A stretch of DNA of 64,000 bases from Phytohabitans houttuyneae (GTDB taxonomy: Bacteria > Actinomycetota > Actinomycetes > Mycobacteriales > Micromonosporaceae). A model generated the notes under the pieces. That model ran no database searches. It had not been told where the DNA came from and saw nothing but the letters and a program-made list of their open reading frames with translations. Below, piece by piece: positions 46,497-54,653 of this stretch (positions are counted from its first letter, which is position 1; the number at the start of each line of letters is the position of its first letter). The stretch spans positions 2,170,997 through 2,234,996 of the forward strand of contig NZ_BLPF01000002.1 of the NCBI RefSeq assembly GCF_011764425.1. The letters run 5' to 3'. Made by a program: the position numbers and the translations under genes.

Positions 46497-47590
46497 GGGA
46501 GCTTGCGAGCGAATCATCAGGCTCAGCGATGGCCTGCCCCGCGGCCGGCAACGATCGCGAAGACCGTCCAGCCAGGGCGGAGATCGGCCTCGGGCTGCAG
46601 AGCGACAAGCCGGCCGGCACCTACGCGCGGCTCGCCCGCCGCGCCGAGGAGTGCGGCTTCGACGTGCTGACGGTCTTCGGCGACCTGATGTACCAGCCGC
46701 CGATCTTCCCGCTGCTGGAGATGGCCGCGGCCACCGAGCGGGTGCGGCTCGGCCCGGCCTGCCTCAACCCGTACTCGATGGCGCCGTACGAGATCGCCGG
46801 CCAGGTGGCCGCCCTCGATCTCGCCTCCGCCGGACGCGCCTACCTCGGGCTGGCCCGCGGCACCTGGCTCGGCGCGGTCGGCATCGCCCAGCCGCGCCCG
46901 GTCGTGGCGCTGCGCGAGTGCGCCGAGGTCGTGTACCGGCTGCTGCGCGGCGACACCGGCGGGTTCACCGGCGAGGTCTTCACGCTTGCCGCCGGCACCG
47001 CCCTGCGCTACCGGGTGCACCGTCCCGACCCGCCGCTGCTGGTCGGCGCGTGGGGCGAGCGGGGCGCCGCGCTGGCCGGGCGGATCGCCGCCGAGATCAA
47101 GGTGGGCGGCAGCGCCAACCCGGCGATGGTGCCGGTGATCCGCGAGCGGCTGCGGGCCGGGGCGGCACGGGCCGGCCGGCCGGTCGAGGACGTCGGCATC
47201 GTGCTGGGCGCGGTGACCGTCGTCGACCGGGACGGGGAGGCGGCGCGCGCGCACGCCCGCACCGAGGTCGCGATGTACCTGGCCGTCGTCGCCGACCTCG
47301 ACCCCACCGCCGGGGTACCGGCCGACCTCGTAGCCCGGGTGACCGCGCTGGTCGACGCCGGTGAGCACGCGGCCGCCGGGCGGCTGATCCCGGACGACGT
47401 GCTGGACATGTTCGCGTTCGCCGGCACGCCGGAGCAGGTGGCCGCGCGGGCGCAGGCGCTGATCGACGCGGGCGTGCGGAGGGTCGAGTTCGGCACCCCG
47501 CACGGCCTGACCGACGGCGGCGGGGTCGACCTGCTCGGCACCGCCGTGCTGCCGCTGCTGCGGCGCGAGCCCGTGGAGGTGTTGTCATGA
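46493..47590 (+). CDS. LLM-class flavin-dependent oxidoreductase (F420/FMN type)
   Basis: The 365-residue protein has the luciferase-like barrel: RAEECGFDVLTVFGDLMYQP, ERVRLGPACLNPYSMAPYEI, AYLGLARGTWLGAVGI and PPLLVGAWGERGAALAG. It resembles F420-dependent reductases (Mer-like). Such enzymes reduce or oxygenate a substrate using flavin or F420. In this operon it could open or reduce a heterocycle. ATG 46493 overlaps the upstream stop. Confidence 0.85.
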   Translation: MRELASESSGSAMACPAAGNDREDRPARAEIGLGLQSDKPAGTYARLARRAEECGFDVLTVFGDLMYQPPIFPLLEMAAATERVRLGPACLNPYSMAPYEIAGQVAALDLASAGRAYLGLARGTWLGAVGIAQPRPVVALRECAEVVYRLLRGDTGGFTGEVFTLAAGTALRYRVHRPDPPLLVGAWGERGAALAGRIAAEIKVGGSANPAMVPVIRERLRAGAARAGRPVEDVGIVLGAVTVVDRDGEAARAHARTEVAMYLAVVADLDPTAGVPADLVARVTALVDAGEHAAAGRLIPDDVLDMFAFAGTPEQVAARAQALIDAGVRRVEFGTPHGLTDGGGVDLLGTAVLPLLRREPVEVLS

Positions 47591-48690
47591 ACGGCGCGCA
47601 GGTGCTCGTCGTGGCCGGTGTCCGGGCCGACCACGACCTGCTCACGACCGTCGCGGAAGGGGAGCTGGCGCGGCTCGGCGTCGACGGGACCGTGTCGGTC
47701 GTCGACGGCGCGGCCGCGGTGCGTGAGCGGCTCGCCGTGGGCATCCCCACCGTCGTGCTGCCCGGACCGCATCCGGAGGCCCGCGCGCTCATGACGCTCG
47801 CCGGCCCGCACGCGCCGGCGACCGTCTGGTACGACATCGAGGTCACCGGCCCCGCCGCGGTCGCGCCCGGCGCCGCCCACCTCTACGGCCGCGGTGTCTG
47901 GGGCCTCGTCTGGGCCATCCGGCACGCGGTGCTGCGGCGCCGCCACCCGGCCACCCGGATCCGGTACGGGCCCGGCCCGGAGCAGTGGGGCGAGCTGCGG
48001 ATGCCGCCCGGCGCCGCGCTCGCTGACGGCGTCGGGTCGCCGGTGCCTGTCGCGGTGCTGCTGCACGGCGGGTTCTGGCGGTCGGTCTGGGCCGCCGACC
48101 TGATGGACGCGCTCGCCGCCGACCTCGCCGCGCGCGGCTTCGCCGCCTGGAACCTGGAGTACCGGCGCCCCGACCGGCACGGCTGGACGGCCACCGTCAG
48201 CGACGTCGCCGCCGGGCTCACCGCGCTGTCCGATGTGGACGAGCCGCTCGACCTGGACCGCGTCGCGGTGCTGGGGCACTCGGCCGGCGGGCAGCTCGCG
48301 CTGCGGGTCGCGGCCGACCACGGGCGTGTCGCGCTCGCGGTGCCCCTGGCCGGCGTGCTCGACCTCGCCGGCGGCGACGGGCGGGGGATCGGCACCGGCG
48401 CGGTGACCGCGGCGCTCGGCGGCCCGCGCTACGAGGTGCCCGAGGTCTACGCCGCCTCCGACCCGATGGCCCGGGTGCCTGTCGGCGTGCCGCAGCTCGT
48501 GGTCGTCGGTGCCGACGACGACCTCGACCTGGTCGACTTCAACCGGCGCTACGTGGCCGCGGCCCGGGCGGCCGGCGACGACGTCACGTACATCGAGGAG
48601 CCCGGCGACCACTTCGCGGTGATCGATCCGGCGGCCCCGCTGTGGCACACGACCGCCGACGCGCTGTCGGTCACGCTAAAAGTTACGTGA
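47587..48690 (+). CDS. type II dehydroquinase-like domain fused to alpha/beta hydrolase (kynurenine-formamidase-like)
   Basis: The 367-residue protein has two parts. Residues 1-115 (VVLPGPHPEARALMTLAGPH, then TVWYDIEVTGPAAVAPGAAH, LYGRGVWGLVWAIRHAV) align by pattern with type II 3-dehydroquinate dehydratase. Residues 150-367 form an alpha/beta hydrolase: HGGFWRSVWAADLMD (oxyanion hole), WNLEYRRPDRHGW, nucleophile LGHSAGGQL, acid GADDDLDLV and base EEPGDHFAVIDP. The HGGxW motif and layout are those of kynurenine formamidase-like hydrolases. It ends the Hyu operon, beside the kynurenine operon that otherwise lacks a formamidase. Confidence 0.8.
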   Translation: MNGAQVLVVAGVRADHDLLTTVAEGELARLGVDGTVSVVDGAAAVRERLAVGIPTVVLPGPHPEARALMTLAGPHAPATVWYDIEVTGPAAVAPGAAHLYGRGVWGLVWAIRHAVLRRRHPATRIRYGPGPEQWGELRMPPGAALADGVGSPVPVAVLLHGGFWRSVWAADLMDALAADLAARGFAAWNLEYRRPDRHGWTATVSDVAAGLTALSDVDEPLDLDRVAVLGHSAGGQLALRVAADHGRVALAVPLAGVLDLAGGDGRGIGTGAVTAALGGPRYEVPEVYAASDPMARVPVGVPQLVVVGADDDLDLVDFNRRYVAAARAAGDDVTYIEEPGDHFAVIDPAAPLWHTTADALSVTLKVT

Positions 48691-48708
48691 CAGTGAACAC
48701 GGGCTCGG

Positions 48709-49320
48709 TCAGAAGAGCCGCGGGGTGACCACCGAGACCACGGTGGTCACCTGGTCGGTGTCGTTGTACATGTTGTGCGGCACATTCGACCGCAGGTGCA
48801 CGCTGTCGCCCGGCAGCAGCCGGTGCTCCACGCCGTCGACCTCGTAGAGCAGCTCGCCGGTCACCACGTAGGCGAACTCCTCGCCGGCGTGCGCGTACGC
48901 CTCCTCGCGGCGGCCGCCCGGCGCGATGTGCACGACCATCGGCTCCAGCACGAGGTTGGGACCGCGGTCGGAGAGCATCCGGTAGGTGACCTGGCCGGAC
49001 ACGTACTGCGTGGCGCCGCTCTCGGCCTTGGTCAGCGTGAAATGGCTGGGCAGCGCGGCCGCCGCGCCGTCCGAGCTGGGCTCGTCGCCGTCGGAGAAGA
49101 ACTCCGCGACCGGCCGGTCGAGCGCCGCCGCGACGCTGTTGAGCGCGGTCAGCCCGATCGACGAGACACCCCGCTCCACCTGCGACAGGAAGCCGATCGA
49201 CAGCCCCGCCCGGGCGGCCAGCCCGCGCAGCGTCAGGCCGCGCTCGGTGCGGAACTGCCGCATCCGCGCGCCGACCTGGTCCTGGCGGGTCTCTTCCTTC
49301 TGGGATGCCGACGTGCCCAA
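48709..49320 (-). CDS. XRE-family regulator with C-terminal cupin
   Basis: The 203-residue protein has an N-terminal lambda-repressor-type HTH (residues about 20-75: RMRQFRTERGLTLRGLAARA, SIGFLSQVERGVSSIGL) and a C-terminal cupin domain (HAGEEFAYVVTGELLYEVDG, GDSVHLRSNVPHNMYN) that would sense a small ligand. It is transcribed divergently from the kynurenine operon and convergently toward the Hyu operon, so it is the best candidate regulator of either, most likely the kynurenine operon with which it shares an upstream region. Confidence 0.9.
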   Translation of the reverse strand: MGTSASQKEETRQDQVGARMRQFRTERGLTLRGLAARAGLSIGFLSQVERGVSSIGLTALNSVAAALDRPVAEFFSDGDEPSSDGAAAALPSHFTLTKAESGATQYVSGQVTYRMLSDRGPNLVLEPMVVHIAPGGRREEAYAHAGEEFAYVVTGELLYEVDGVEHRLLPGDSVHLRSNVPHNMYNDTDQVTTVVSVVTPRLF

Positions 49321-49567
49321 CGATCCTCCCGGGGTGCTGCGCGGGAGGGGTACGACCCGCGCGAGTCTGTTTGATCCTATCGAACTTGGCGTCAGCGGGA
49401 CACCTCCAGAATCGGACAGAAGACCCTATAACCGGCGCACTTTTCGATCGTTAAGTCAGGTGGCCGTTCAACCGCTGGCTTTGCGGGTACCGCGGTCATG
49501 AACCCCTCGATCCGCCATTCACCGCGGGGCTTCGACAGAGAATCCTGTTGGTTGGAGGTGATCTTGC
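49321..49567. promoter_or_regulatory. divergent control region of the kynurenine operon
   Basis: This 247-base gap separates the regulator and the TDO gene. GTTTGAT at 49369-49375 and ATCGAAC at 49379-49385 form a near-perfect 17-bp inverted repeat (one mismatch per arm pair) suited to a dimeric HTH protein, 48 bases upstream of the regulator start. A GGAGGTGA site (49554-49561) serves the TDO gene. The operator role is inference. Confidence 0.5.
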
Positions 49568-50401
49568 GTGGCTGCACCCGTGGCCGTCCAGGAGGACGAC
49601 CAGATCCAGTTCGCGGAGAGCGCGCCGTACGACGAGTACGTGCACGCCAGCACCCTGCACACGCTCCAGCGGACCATCAGCGACGACGCCGGCGAGATGT
49701 CGTTCCTGGTGGTCAGCCAGATCATGGAGCTGTACTTCGGGCTGATCCGCTTCGAGCTGCGCGAGGCGCAACGGCTGGTGCGCGAGGACGACGTGTGGGG
49801 AGCGCTCGAACCGCTGCGCCGCGCCGGCCTGCACCTGGAGGGGCTCAACGCCTCGTGGCGCACGCTGCGCTGGATGTCCCCGGCGGACTTCAACCGCTTC
49901 CGCGGCCAGCTCGGCGAGGCCTCCGGCTTCCAGTCCGCGATGTACCGGCACATGGAGTTCGCGCTCGGCCTCAAGAGCGAGACCCTGATCCGCCCGTTCC
50001 GCCGGCAGAAGGCGGTGTACGCGGAGCTGACCCGCGACATCCGCGAGCCGAGCCTGTGGGACGAGGTGGTCGCCCTGCTCGCGCGGCGCGGCAACGACAT
50101 CCCCGCCGACGCGCTCGACCGCGACCGCACCCGCGACCACGAGCCGCACCCGGCCGTGGAGGACGCCTGGGTGCGCGTCTACACCCAGCCCCACCCCGGC
50201 AACGACCTGTGGCTGCTCGCCGAGGCGCTCACCGAGGTCGGCGAGCAGTTCAGCGACTGGCGGTACCTGCACCTGAAGGCGGTGCTGCGGACCCTCGGCG
50301 ACAAGCCGGGCACCGCCGGCTCGTCCGGCGCCAACTGGCTGCGCCGCAGCATGACCCGGCCGGTCTTCCCGGAGCTGTGGTCCGCCCGGACCCACATGTG
50401 A
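49568..50401 (+). CDS. kynA: tryptophan 2,3-dioxygenase
   Basis: The 277-residue protein starts at GTG 49568. It has the TDO layout: PYDEYVHASTLHTLQRTISD, FNRFRGQLGEASGFQSAMYR, and the proximal-heme His region FSDWRYLHLKAVLRTLGDKP followed by GSSGANWLRRS. TDO adds O2 across the indole ring of L-tryptophan to give N-formylkynurenine, using heme iron. Where the well-studied TDOs have a distal His (HQ before the ELW motif), this protein has SFLVVSQIMELYFGL, so the residue is Ser, as in IDO-type enzymes; this also occurs in other actinobacterial TDOs as I recall. It is the first gene of the operon. Confidence 0.92.
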   Translation: MAAPVAVQEDDQIQFAESAPYDEYVHASTLHTLQRTISDDAGEMSFLVVSQIMELYFGLIRFELREAQRLVREDDVWGALEPLRRAGLHLEGLNASWRTLRWMSPADFNRFRGQLGEASGFQSAMYRHMEFALGLKSETLIRPFRRQKAVYAELTRDIREPSLWDEVVALLARRGNDIPADALDRDRTRDHEPHPAVEDAWVRVYTQPHPGNDLWLLAEALTEVGEQFSDWRYLHLKAVLRTLGDKPGTAGSSGANWLRRSMTRPVFPELWSARTHM

Positions 50402-50414
50402 GGCGGTGCTTCCC

Positions 50415-51644
50415 GTGACCCTCACCGAGGATGACGCCCGCCGCCGCGACGAGGCGGACCCCGGGCACCGAGAGCTCTTCCACGTCCCGCCGGGCATCGC
50501 CTACTTCGCGGGCAACTCGCTGGGCCTGCAGCCCAGGGCGACCGTCCCCGAGCTGACGGCGGACCTCGACGACTGGGCCCGCCTCGGCGTCGAGGGGCAC
50601 CTGGAGGGCGGCCGGCCGTGGCTGCCCTACCACGAGCTGCTGACCGGCCCGGCGGCCCGGCTCGTCGGCGCGCTGCCCAGCGAGGCGGTCGTGATGAACT
50701 CGCTGACCGTCAACCTCCACCTGCTGATGGTCTCGTTCTACCGGCCCGCCGGCACGCGCACCCAGATCCTCATCGAGGACTCGGCCTTCCCCTCCGACAG
50801 CTACGCGGTACGCAGCCAGGCCCGCTTCCACGGCCTCGACCCCGACACGACAGTGGTACGCCTCGCGAGCGGCGACGACGTCCTGGCGTACCTGCGCGAG
50901 CACGGCGACCGGGTGGCGCTCGTGCTGCTCGGCGGCGTCAACTACCTCACCGGCGAGCTGCTCGACATCCCCGGCATCACCCGGGCCGGCCAGGCCGCCG
51001 GGGCGGTCGTCGGCTGGGACCTCGCGCACGCCGCCGGCAACGTGCCGCTGCGCCTGCACGACTGGGGCGTCGACTTCGCCGCCTGGTGCTCGTACAAGTA
51101 CCTCAACAGCGGGCCCGGCGCCCTCGCCGGCGCGTTCGTCCACGAGCGGCACGTCGCCGACCGCTCCCTGCCCCGCTTCGAGGGCTGGTGGAGCACCGAA
51201 CCGGCCACCCGCTTCGAGATGACCCCGGTCGCCCGCCCACCGGCCACAGTGGACGCCTGGCAGATCTCCAACCCGCCGATCTTCGCGATGGGGCCGGTGC
51301 GTACCTCGCTGGAGATCTTCGACCGGATCGGCATGGACGCGCTGCGCGCCCGGAGCCTGCGCCTGACCGGGTACCTGCGGGCGCTGTTCGACGAGGTGAC
51401 ACCCGGGCGGCCGCTGCGGGTCGTCACGCCGCGCGAGCCGGAGCGGCACGGCTGCCAGCTCTCCGTCCGGATCGGCGAGGGCGGCGCGGGCGACGTCACC
51501 CGCCGGCTGCGCCACGAGCACGGCGTCGTCGCGGACGAGCGGGAGCCGGACATCGTCCGGTTCGCGCCGGTGCCGCTCTACTCGACGTACCACGACTGCT
51601 GGCGCGCCGCGCGGGCCCTCGCGGCCGTCGTCAAGGAGGTGTGA
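50415..51644 (+). CDS. kynU: kynureninase
   Basis: The 409-residue protein (start GTG 50415, GAGGCGG eight bases upstream; GTG 50406 would add three residues and lacks a site) is a fold-type I PLP enzyme. It shows GIAYFAGNSLGLQPRATVPE, GWDLAHAAGNVPLRLHDWGV with the PLP-contact Asp, and the Schiff-base Lys in WCSYKYLNSGPGALAG. It cleaves 3-hydroxykynurenine to 3-hydroxyanthranilate and alanine. It is 13 bases after the TDO stop. Confidence 0.93.
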   Translation: MTLTEDDARRRDEADPGHRELFHVPPGIAYFAGNSLGLQPRATVPELTADLDDWARLGVEGHLEGGRPWLPYHELLTGPAARLVGALPSEAVVMNSLTVNLHLLMVSFYRPAGTRTQILIEDSAFPSDSYAVRSQARFHGLDPDTTVVRLASGDDVLAYLREHGDRVALVLLGGVNYLTGELLDIPGITRAGQAAGAVVGWDLAHAAGNVPLRLHDWGVDFAAWCSYKYLNSGPGALAGAFVHERHVADRSLPRFEGWWSTEPATRFEMTPVARPPATVDAWQISNPPIFAMGPVRTSLEIFDRIGMDALRARSLRLTGYLRALFDEVTPGRPLRVVTPREPERHGCQLSVRIGEGGAGDVTRRLRHEHGVVADEREPDIVRFAPVPLYSTYHDCWRAARALAAVVKEV

Positions 51645-51648
51645 GCTC

Positions 51649-53148
51649 ATGAGCGGGAGTCGCGACGTCGCGATCGTCGGGGCGGGCCTCAGCGGGTGCC
51701 TGCTCGCCTGCTTCCTCTCCCGGCGCGGATACGAGGTCACCGTCTACGAGCGGCGCCCCGACCCGCGGGCCGGCAAGGCCGAGCGGGGGCGGTCCATCAA
51801 CCTCGCGCTGTCCGAGCGCGGGCTCAACGCGCTGCGCCGCATCGGCCTCGCCGAGGAGGTGATGGTCGACGCGCTCCCGATGCGCGGCCGCATGATCCAC
51901 CCAGCGAACCATTTTCAACCTCCCCTTGCCGTGCGTCCAAAGCGTGGGCGCCGCCCGATTCAGGTTGAAAAAAGTTCGGTGGAGGGCAAGCTCGACTTCC
52001 AACCGTACAGTGTGGACGGTCAGCGGGCGATCAACTCGATCAGCCGCGGCGCGCTCAACAACGCGCTGCTCGACGCCGCCGAGCGGGCACCGGGCGTCCA
52101 GGTCGTCTTCGACCACCGGCTCGTCGGGCTGGAGCCGGCGACCGGCGAGCTGACGTTCGAGACGCCGCAGGGCAAGGTGCAGGCCACCGCCGGCACGGTG
52201 CTCGGTGCCGACGGGGCCGGTTCCGCGGTGCGCGGCCAGCTGCTCGCGCACGACGCGCTCACCGAGTCGCTGGACTTCCTCGACTACGGGTACAAGGAGC
52301 TGAGCATCCCACCCGCGGGCGGCGACTTCGCGCTGGACCCGGGCGCGCTGCACATCTGGCCGCGCGGCACGTCGATGATGATCGCGCTGCCCAACCCGGA
52401 CCGCTCGTTCACCTGCACGCTCTTCTGGCCCAACGGCGGCACCCGCAGCTTCGCCTCGCTGAGCAGCCCGGCGGCGATCGAGCGGCACTTCGCCGCGCAC
52501 TACCCGGACCTCGTGCCGCTCGCGCCCAACCTCGTCGACGACTACCAGCACAACCCCGTGGGGCTGCTCGGCACCGTCCGATGCGACCCCTGGCACGCGC
52601 ACGGCCGGGTCGGGCTGATCGGCGACGCGGCGCACGCGATCGTGCCGTTCTACGGCCAGGGCGCCAACTGCGCCTTCGAGGACGTGGTCGAGCTGGACCG
52701 CTGCCTCGACGACACCGGCGGGCAGTGGGCGCGGGCGCTGCCGCTGTTCCACCAGCGGCGGCGGGACGACACCGCGGCGATCGCCGAGATGGCCCTGGAG
52801 AACTTCGTGGAGATGCGCGACAAGGTGGCCTCGCCGGCCTTCCGCCTCGGCAAGCGGGTCGAGCACGCGCTGGAACGCGCCCTGCCCGGCCGCTACGTCT
52901 CCCGGTACGAGCTCGTCTCGTTCTCCAACACGCCGTACGCCGAGGTGCGCCGCCGCGTCCAGTGGCAGCACCGGGCCGTCGGCGCCGCCGCGCTGGTGGC
53001 CGGCGCCGGCCTCGCGGCCGTGGGACTCGGCTTGTCCGGCTCGCTCCGCTCGCTGGTGACCCCGGGCAGCCGGCGCCATCCGGCCTCGTCGCTGCGCTCC
53101 TCGGACCGGATCCCGCCGGCCCCGGGGCCAGGGAGGTGGGTCGCGTGA
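51649..53148 (+). CDS. kmo: kynurenine 3-monooxygenase with a 25-residue insertion
   Basis: The 499-residue flavoprotein has the FAD motif VAIVGAGLSGCLLACFLSRR, and the second FAD block VGLIGDAAHAIVPFYGQGAN. It hydroxylates L-kynurenine at C3 with NADPH and O2. The expected substrate Arg in MRGRMIH and Tyr in DFQPYS are normally 14 residues apart; here 25 extra residues (from ANHFQPPLAV to EKSS) lie between them, after MIHP. The insertion is the translated 75-bp palindromic element at 51903-51977. The C-terminus has a hydrophobic helix (AVGAAALVAGAGLAAVGLG) as in other KMOs. ATG 51649 has AAGGAGGTG nine bases upstream. Confidence 0.92.
   Translation: MSGSRDVAIVGAGLSGCLLACFLSRRGYEVTVYERRPDPRAGKAERGRSINLALSERGLNALRRIGLAEEVMVDALPMRGRMIHPANHFQPPLAVRPKRGRRPIQVEKSSVEGKLDFQPYSVDGQRAINSISRGALNNALLDAAERAPGVQVVFDHRLVGLEPATGELTFETPQGKVQATAGTVLGADGAGSAVRGQLLAHDALTESLDFLDYGYKELSIPPAGGDFALDPGALHIWPRGTSMMIALPNPDRSFTCTLFWPNGGTRSFASLSSPAAIERHFAAHYPDLVPLAPNLVDDYQHNPVGLLGTVRCDPWHAHGRVGLIGDAAHAIVPFYGQGANCAFEDVVELDRCLDDTGGQWARALPLFHQRRRDDTAAIAEMALENFVEMRDKVASPAFRLGKRVEHALERALPGRYVSRYELVSFSNTPYAEVRRRVQWQHRAVGAAALVAGAGLAAVGLGLSGSLRSLVTPGSRRHPASSLRSSDRIPPAPGPGRWVA
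51903..51977. mobile_element. 75-bp palindromic element inserted in frame in kmo
   Basis: Inverted arms CGAAC-CA-TTTTCAACCT (51905-51921) and AGGTTGAAAA-AA-GTTCG (51962-51978) match at 15 of 17 positions and enclose 40 bases. Removal of exactly 75 bases restores the canonical KMO spacing and sequence MIHPVEGKLDFQPY. The A/T-rich arms differ from the gene around them. Size, inverted ends and in-frame placement recall palindromic in-frame elements (as in Rickettsia) or a MITE. No transposase is nearby. Confidence 0.7.
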
Positions 53149-54653
53149 CGCTCTGGGACCCGCGCCTCGCCCGCACCGGCCGCCCCGACGGCGCGCCGGG
53201 CCTGCTGCGCAACTTCGTCGGCGGCCGCTTCGAGCCGGCCGGGCGGACGTTCGCCAAGATCTCCCCGGTCACCGGCGAGCAGGTCTTCGAGGTGGCCGAG
53301 GCCGACAGGTCCACCGTGGACGCCGCCGTCACCGCGGCGCGGGCGGCGCTGCGCGGGCCGTGGGGGCGGCTCGGCGAGCGGGAGCGCGCGGTGGTGCTGC
53401 GCCGGATCGCCGACGAGCTCGACCGCCGCTTCGACGACCTGGTCACGGCCGAGGTCGCCGACACCGGCAAGGCGGTGAGCCAGGCCCGCACGCTCGACGT
53501 GCCGCGCGGCGCGGCCAACTTCCGGGCCTTCGCCGACATCGTCTCCACGGCACCGACCGAGTCGTTCACCACGGTCACGCCGTCCGGCGGCCGCGCGCTC
53601 AACTACGCCGTGCGCAAGCCCGCCGGCGTCGTCGCGATCGTCGTGCCGTGGAACCTGCCGCTGCTGCTGCTCACCTGGAAGGTGGCGCCCGCGCTGGCGT
53701 GCGGCAACGCGGTCGTCGTCAAGCCGTCGGAGGAGACCCCGGCCTCCGCGACGGTGCTGGCCGAGGTGATGGCCGCGGCCGGCGTTCCCGACGGCGTCTT
53801 CAACCTGGTACACGGCTTCGGCCCGGACTCGGCCGGCGAGTTCCTGACCAGCCACCCCGGCGTGGACGCGATCACCTTCACCGGCGAGTCGGCCACCGGC
53901 AGCGCCATCATGCGCGCCGCGGCTGACGGGGTGAAGGCGGTCTCGTTCGAGCTCGGCGGCAAGAACGCGGGGCTCGTCTTCGCCGACGCCGACCTCGACG
54001 CGGCGGTGGACGGCTCGGTCCGGTCGAGCTTCACCAACGGCGGCCAGGTGTGCCTGTGCACCGAGCGCCTGTACGTGCAGCGGCCGGTCTTCGACGAGTT
54101 CGTGGAGCGGCTCGGCAAGCGCGCCGCGGCGCTGCCGTTCGGCTGGCCGTCCGACGAGGACACCGGCACGATGCCGCTCATCTCCCGCCAGCACCGCGAG
54201 AAGGTGCTCGGTTACTACGACCTGGCCCGCGCCGAAGGGGCCTCGGTCGTGGCCGGCGGCGGGGTGCCGGAGCTCGGCGACGCCCGCGACGGCGGCGCCT
54301 ACGTGCAGCCGACCGTCCTCACCGGACTGTCCAACGCCGACCGCACCAACCGCGAGGAGATCTTCGGACCGGTGTGCCACGTGGCACCGTTCGACGACGA
54401 GGAGGAGGCGTTCGCGCTGGCCAACGACAGCGACTACGGACTGGCGGCCACCGTGTGGACCCGCGACGTGGGGCGGGCGCACCGCGCCGGCGCGCTCCTC
54501 GACACCGGGATCGTGTGGGTCAACACGTGGTTCCTGCGCGACCTGCGCACCCCGTTCGGCGGCGTGAAGGCCTCCGGGATCGGGCGCGAGGGCGGCGTGC
54601 ACTCGCTCGCGTTCTACTCCGAGCTCACAAACGTCTGCGTGGACCTGACATGA
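53145..54653 (+). CDS. nbaE: 2-aminomuconic semialdehyde dehydrogenase
   Basis: The 502-residue aldehyde dehydrogenase begins at GTG 53145 after GGGAGGTGGG, overlapping the kmo stop. It has PWNLPLLLLTWKVAPALACG, ITFTGESATGSAIM, the general-base block VSFELGGKNAGLVFADADLD and the catalytic Cys in NGGQVCLCTERLYVQRP, then NREEIFGPVCHVAPF. It oxidises 2-aminomuconate semialdehyde to 2-aminomuconate with NAD+. The assignment to this substrate follows from its neighbours and family. Confidence 0.9.
   Translation: MTLWDPRLARTGRPDGAPGLLRNFVGGRFEPAGRTFAKISPVTGEQVFEVAEADRSTVDAAVTAARAALRGPWGRLGERERAVVLRRIADELDRRFDDLVTAEVADTGKAVSQARTLDVPRGAANFRAFADIVSTAPTESFTTVTPSGGRALNYAVRKPAGVVAIVVPWNLPLLLLTWKVAPALACGNAVVVKPSEETPASATVLAEVMAAAGVPDGVFNLVHGFGPDSAGEFLTSHPGVDAITFTGESATGSAIMRAAADGVKAVSFELGGKNAGLVFADADLDAAVDGSVRSSFTNGGQVCLCTERLYVQRPVFDEFVERLGKRAAALPFGWPSDEDTGTMPLISRQHREKVLGYYDLARAEGASVVAGGGVPELGDARDGGAYVQPTVLTGLSNADRTNREEIFGPVCHVAPFDDEEEAFALANDSDYGLAATVWTRDVGRAHRAGALLDTGIVWVNTWFLRDLRTPFGGVKASGIGREGGVHSLAFYSELTNVCVDLT

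Noticed and set aside
49498-50418. Alternative ATG-started frame at 49498 covering the TDO gene
   Set aside because: It runs in another frame than TDO, with an Arg/Pro/Ala-rich product; the GTG 49568 frame has the ribosome site and the family motifs.
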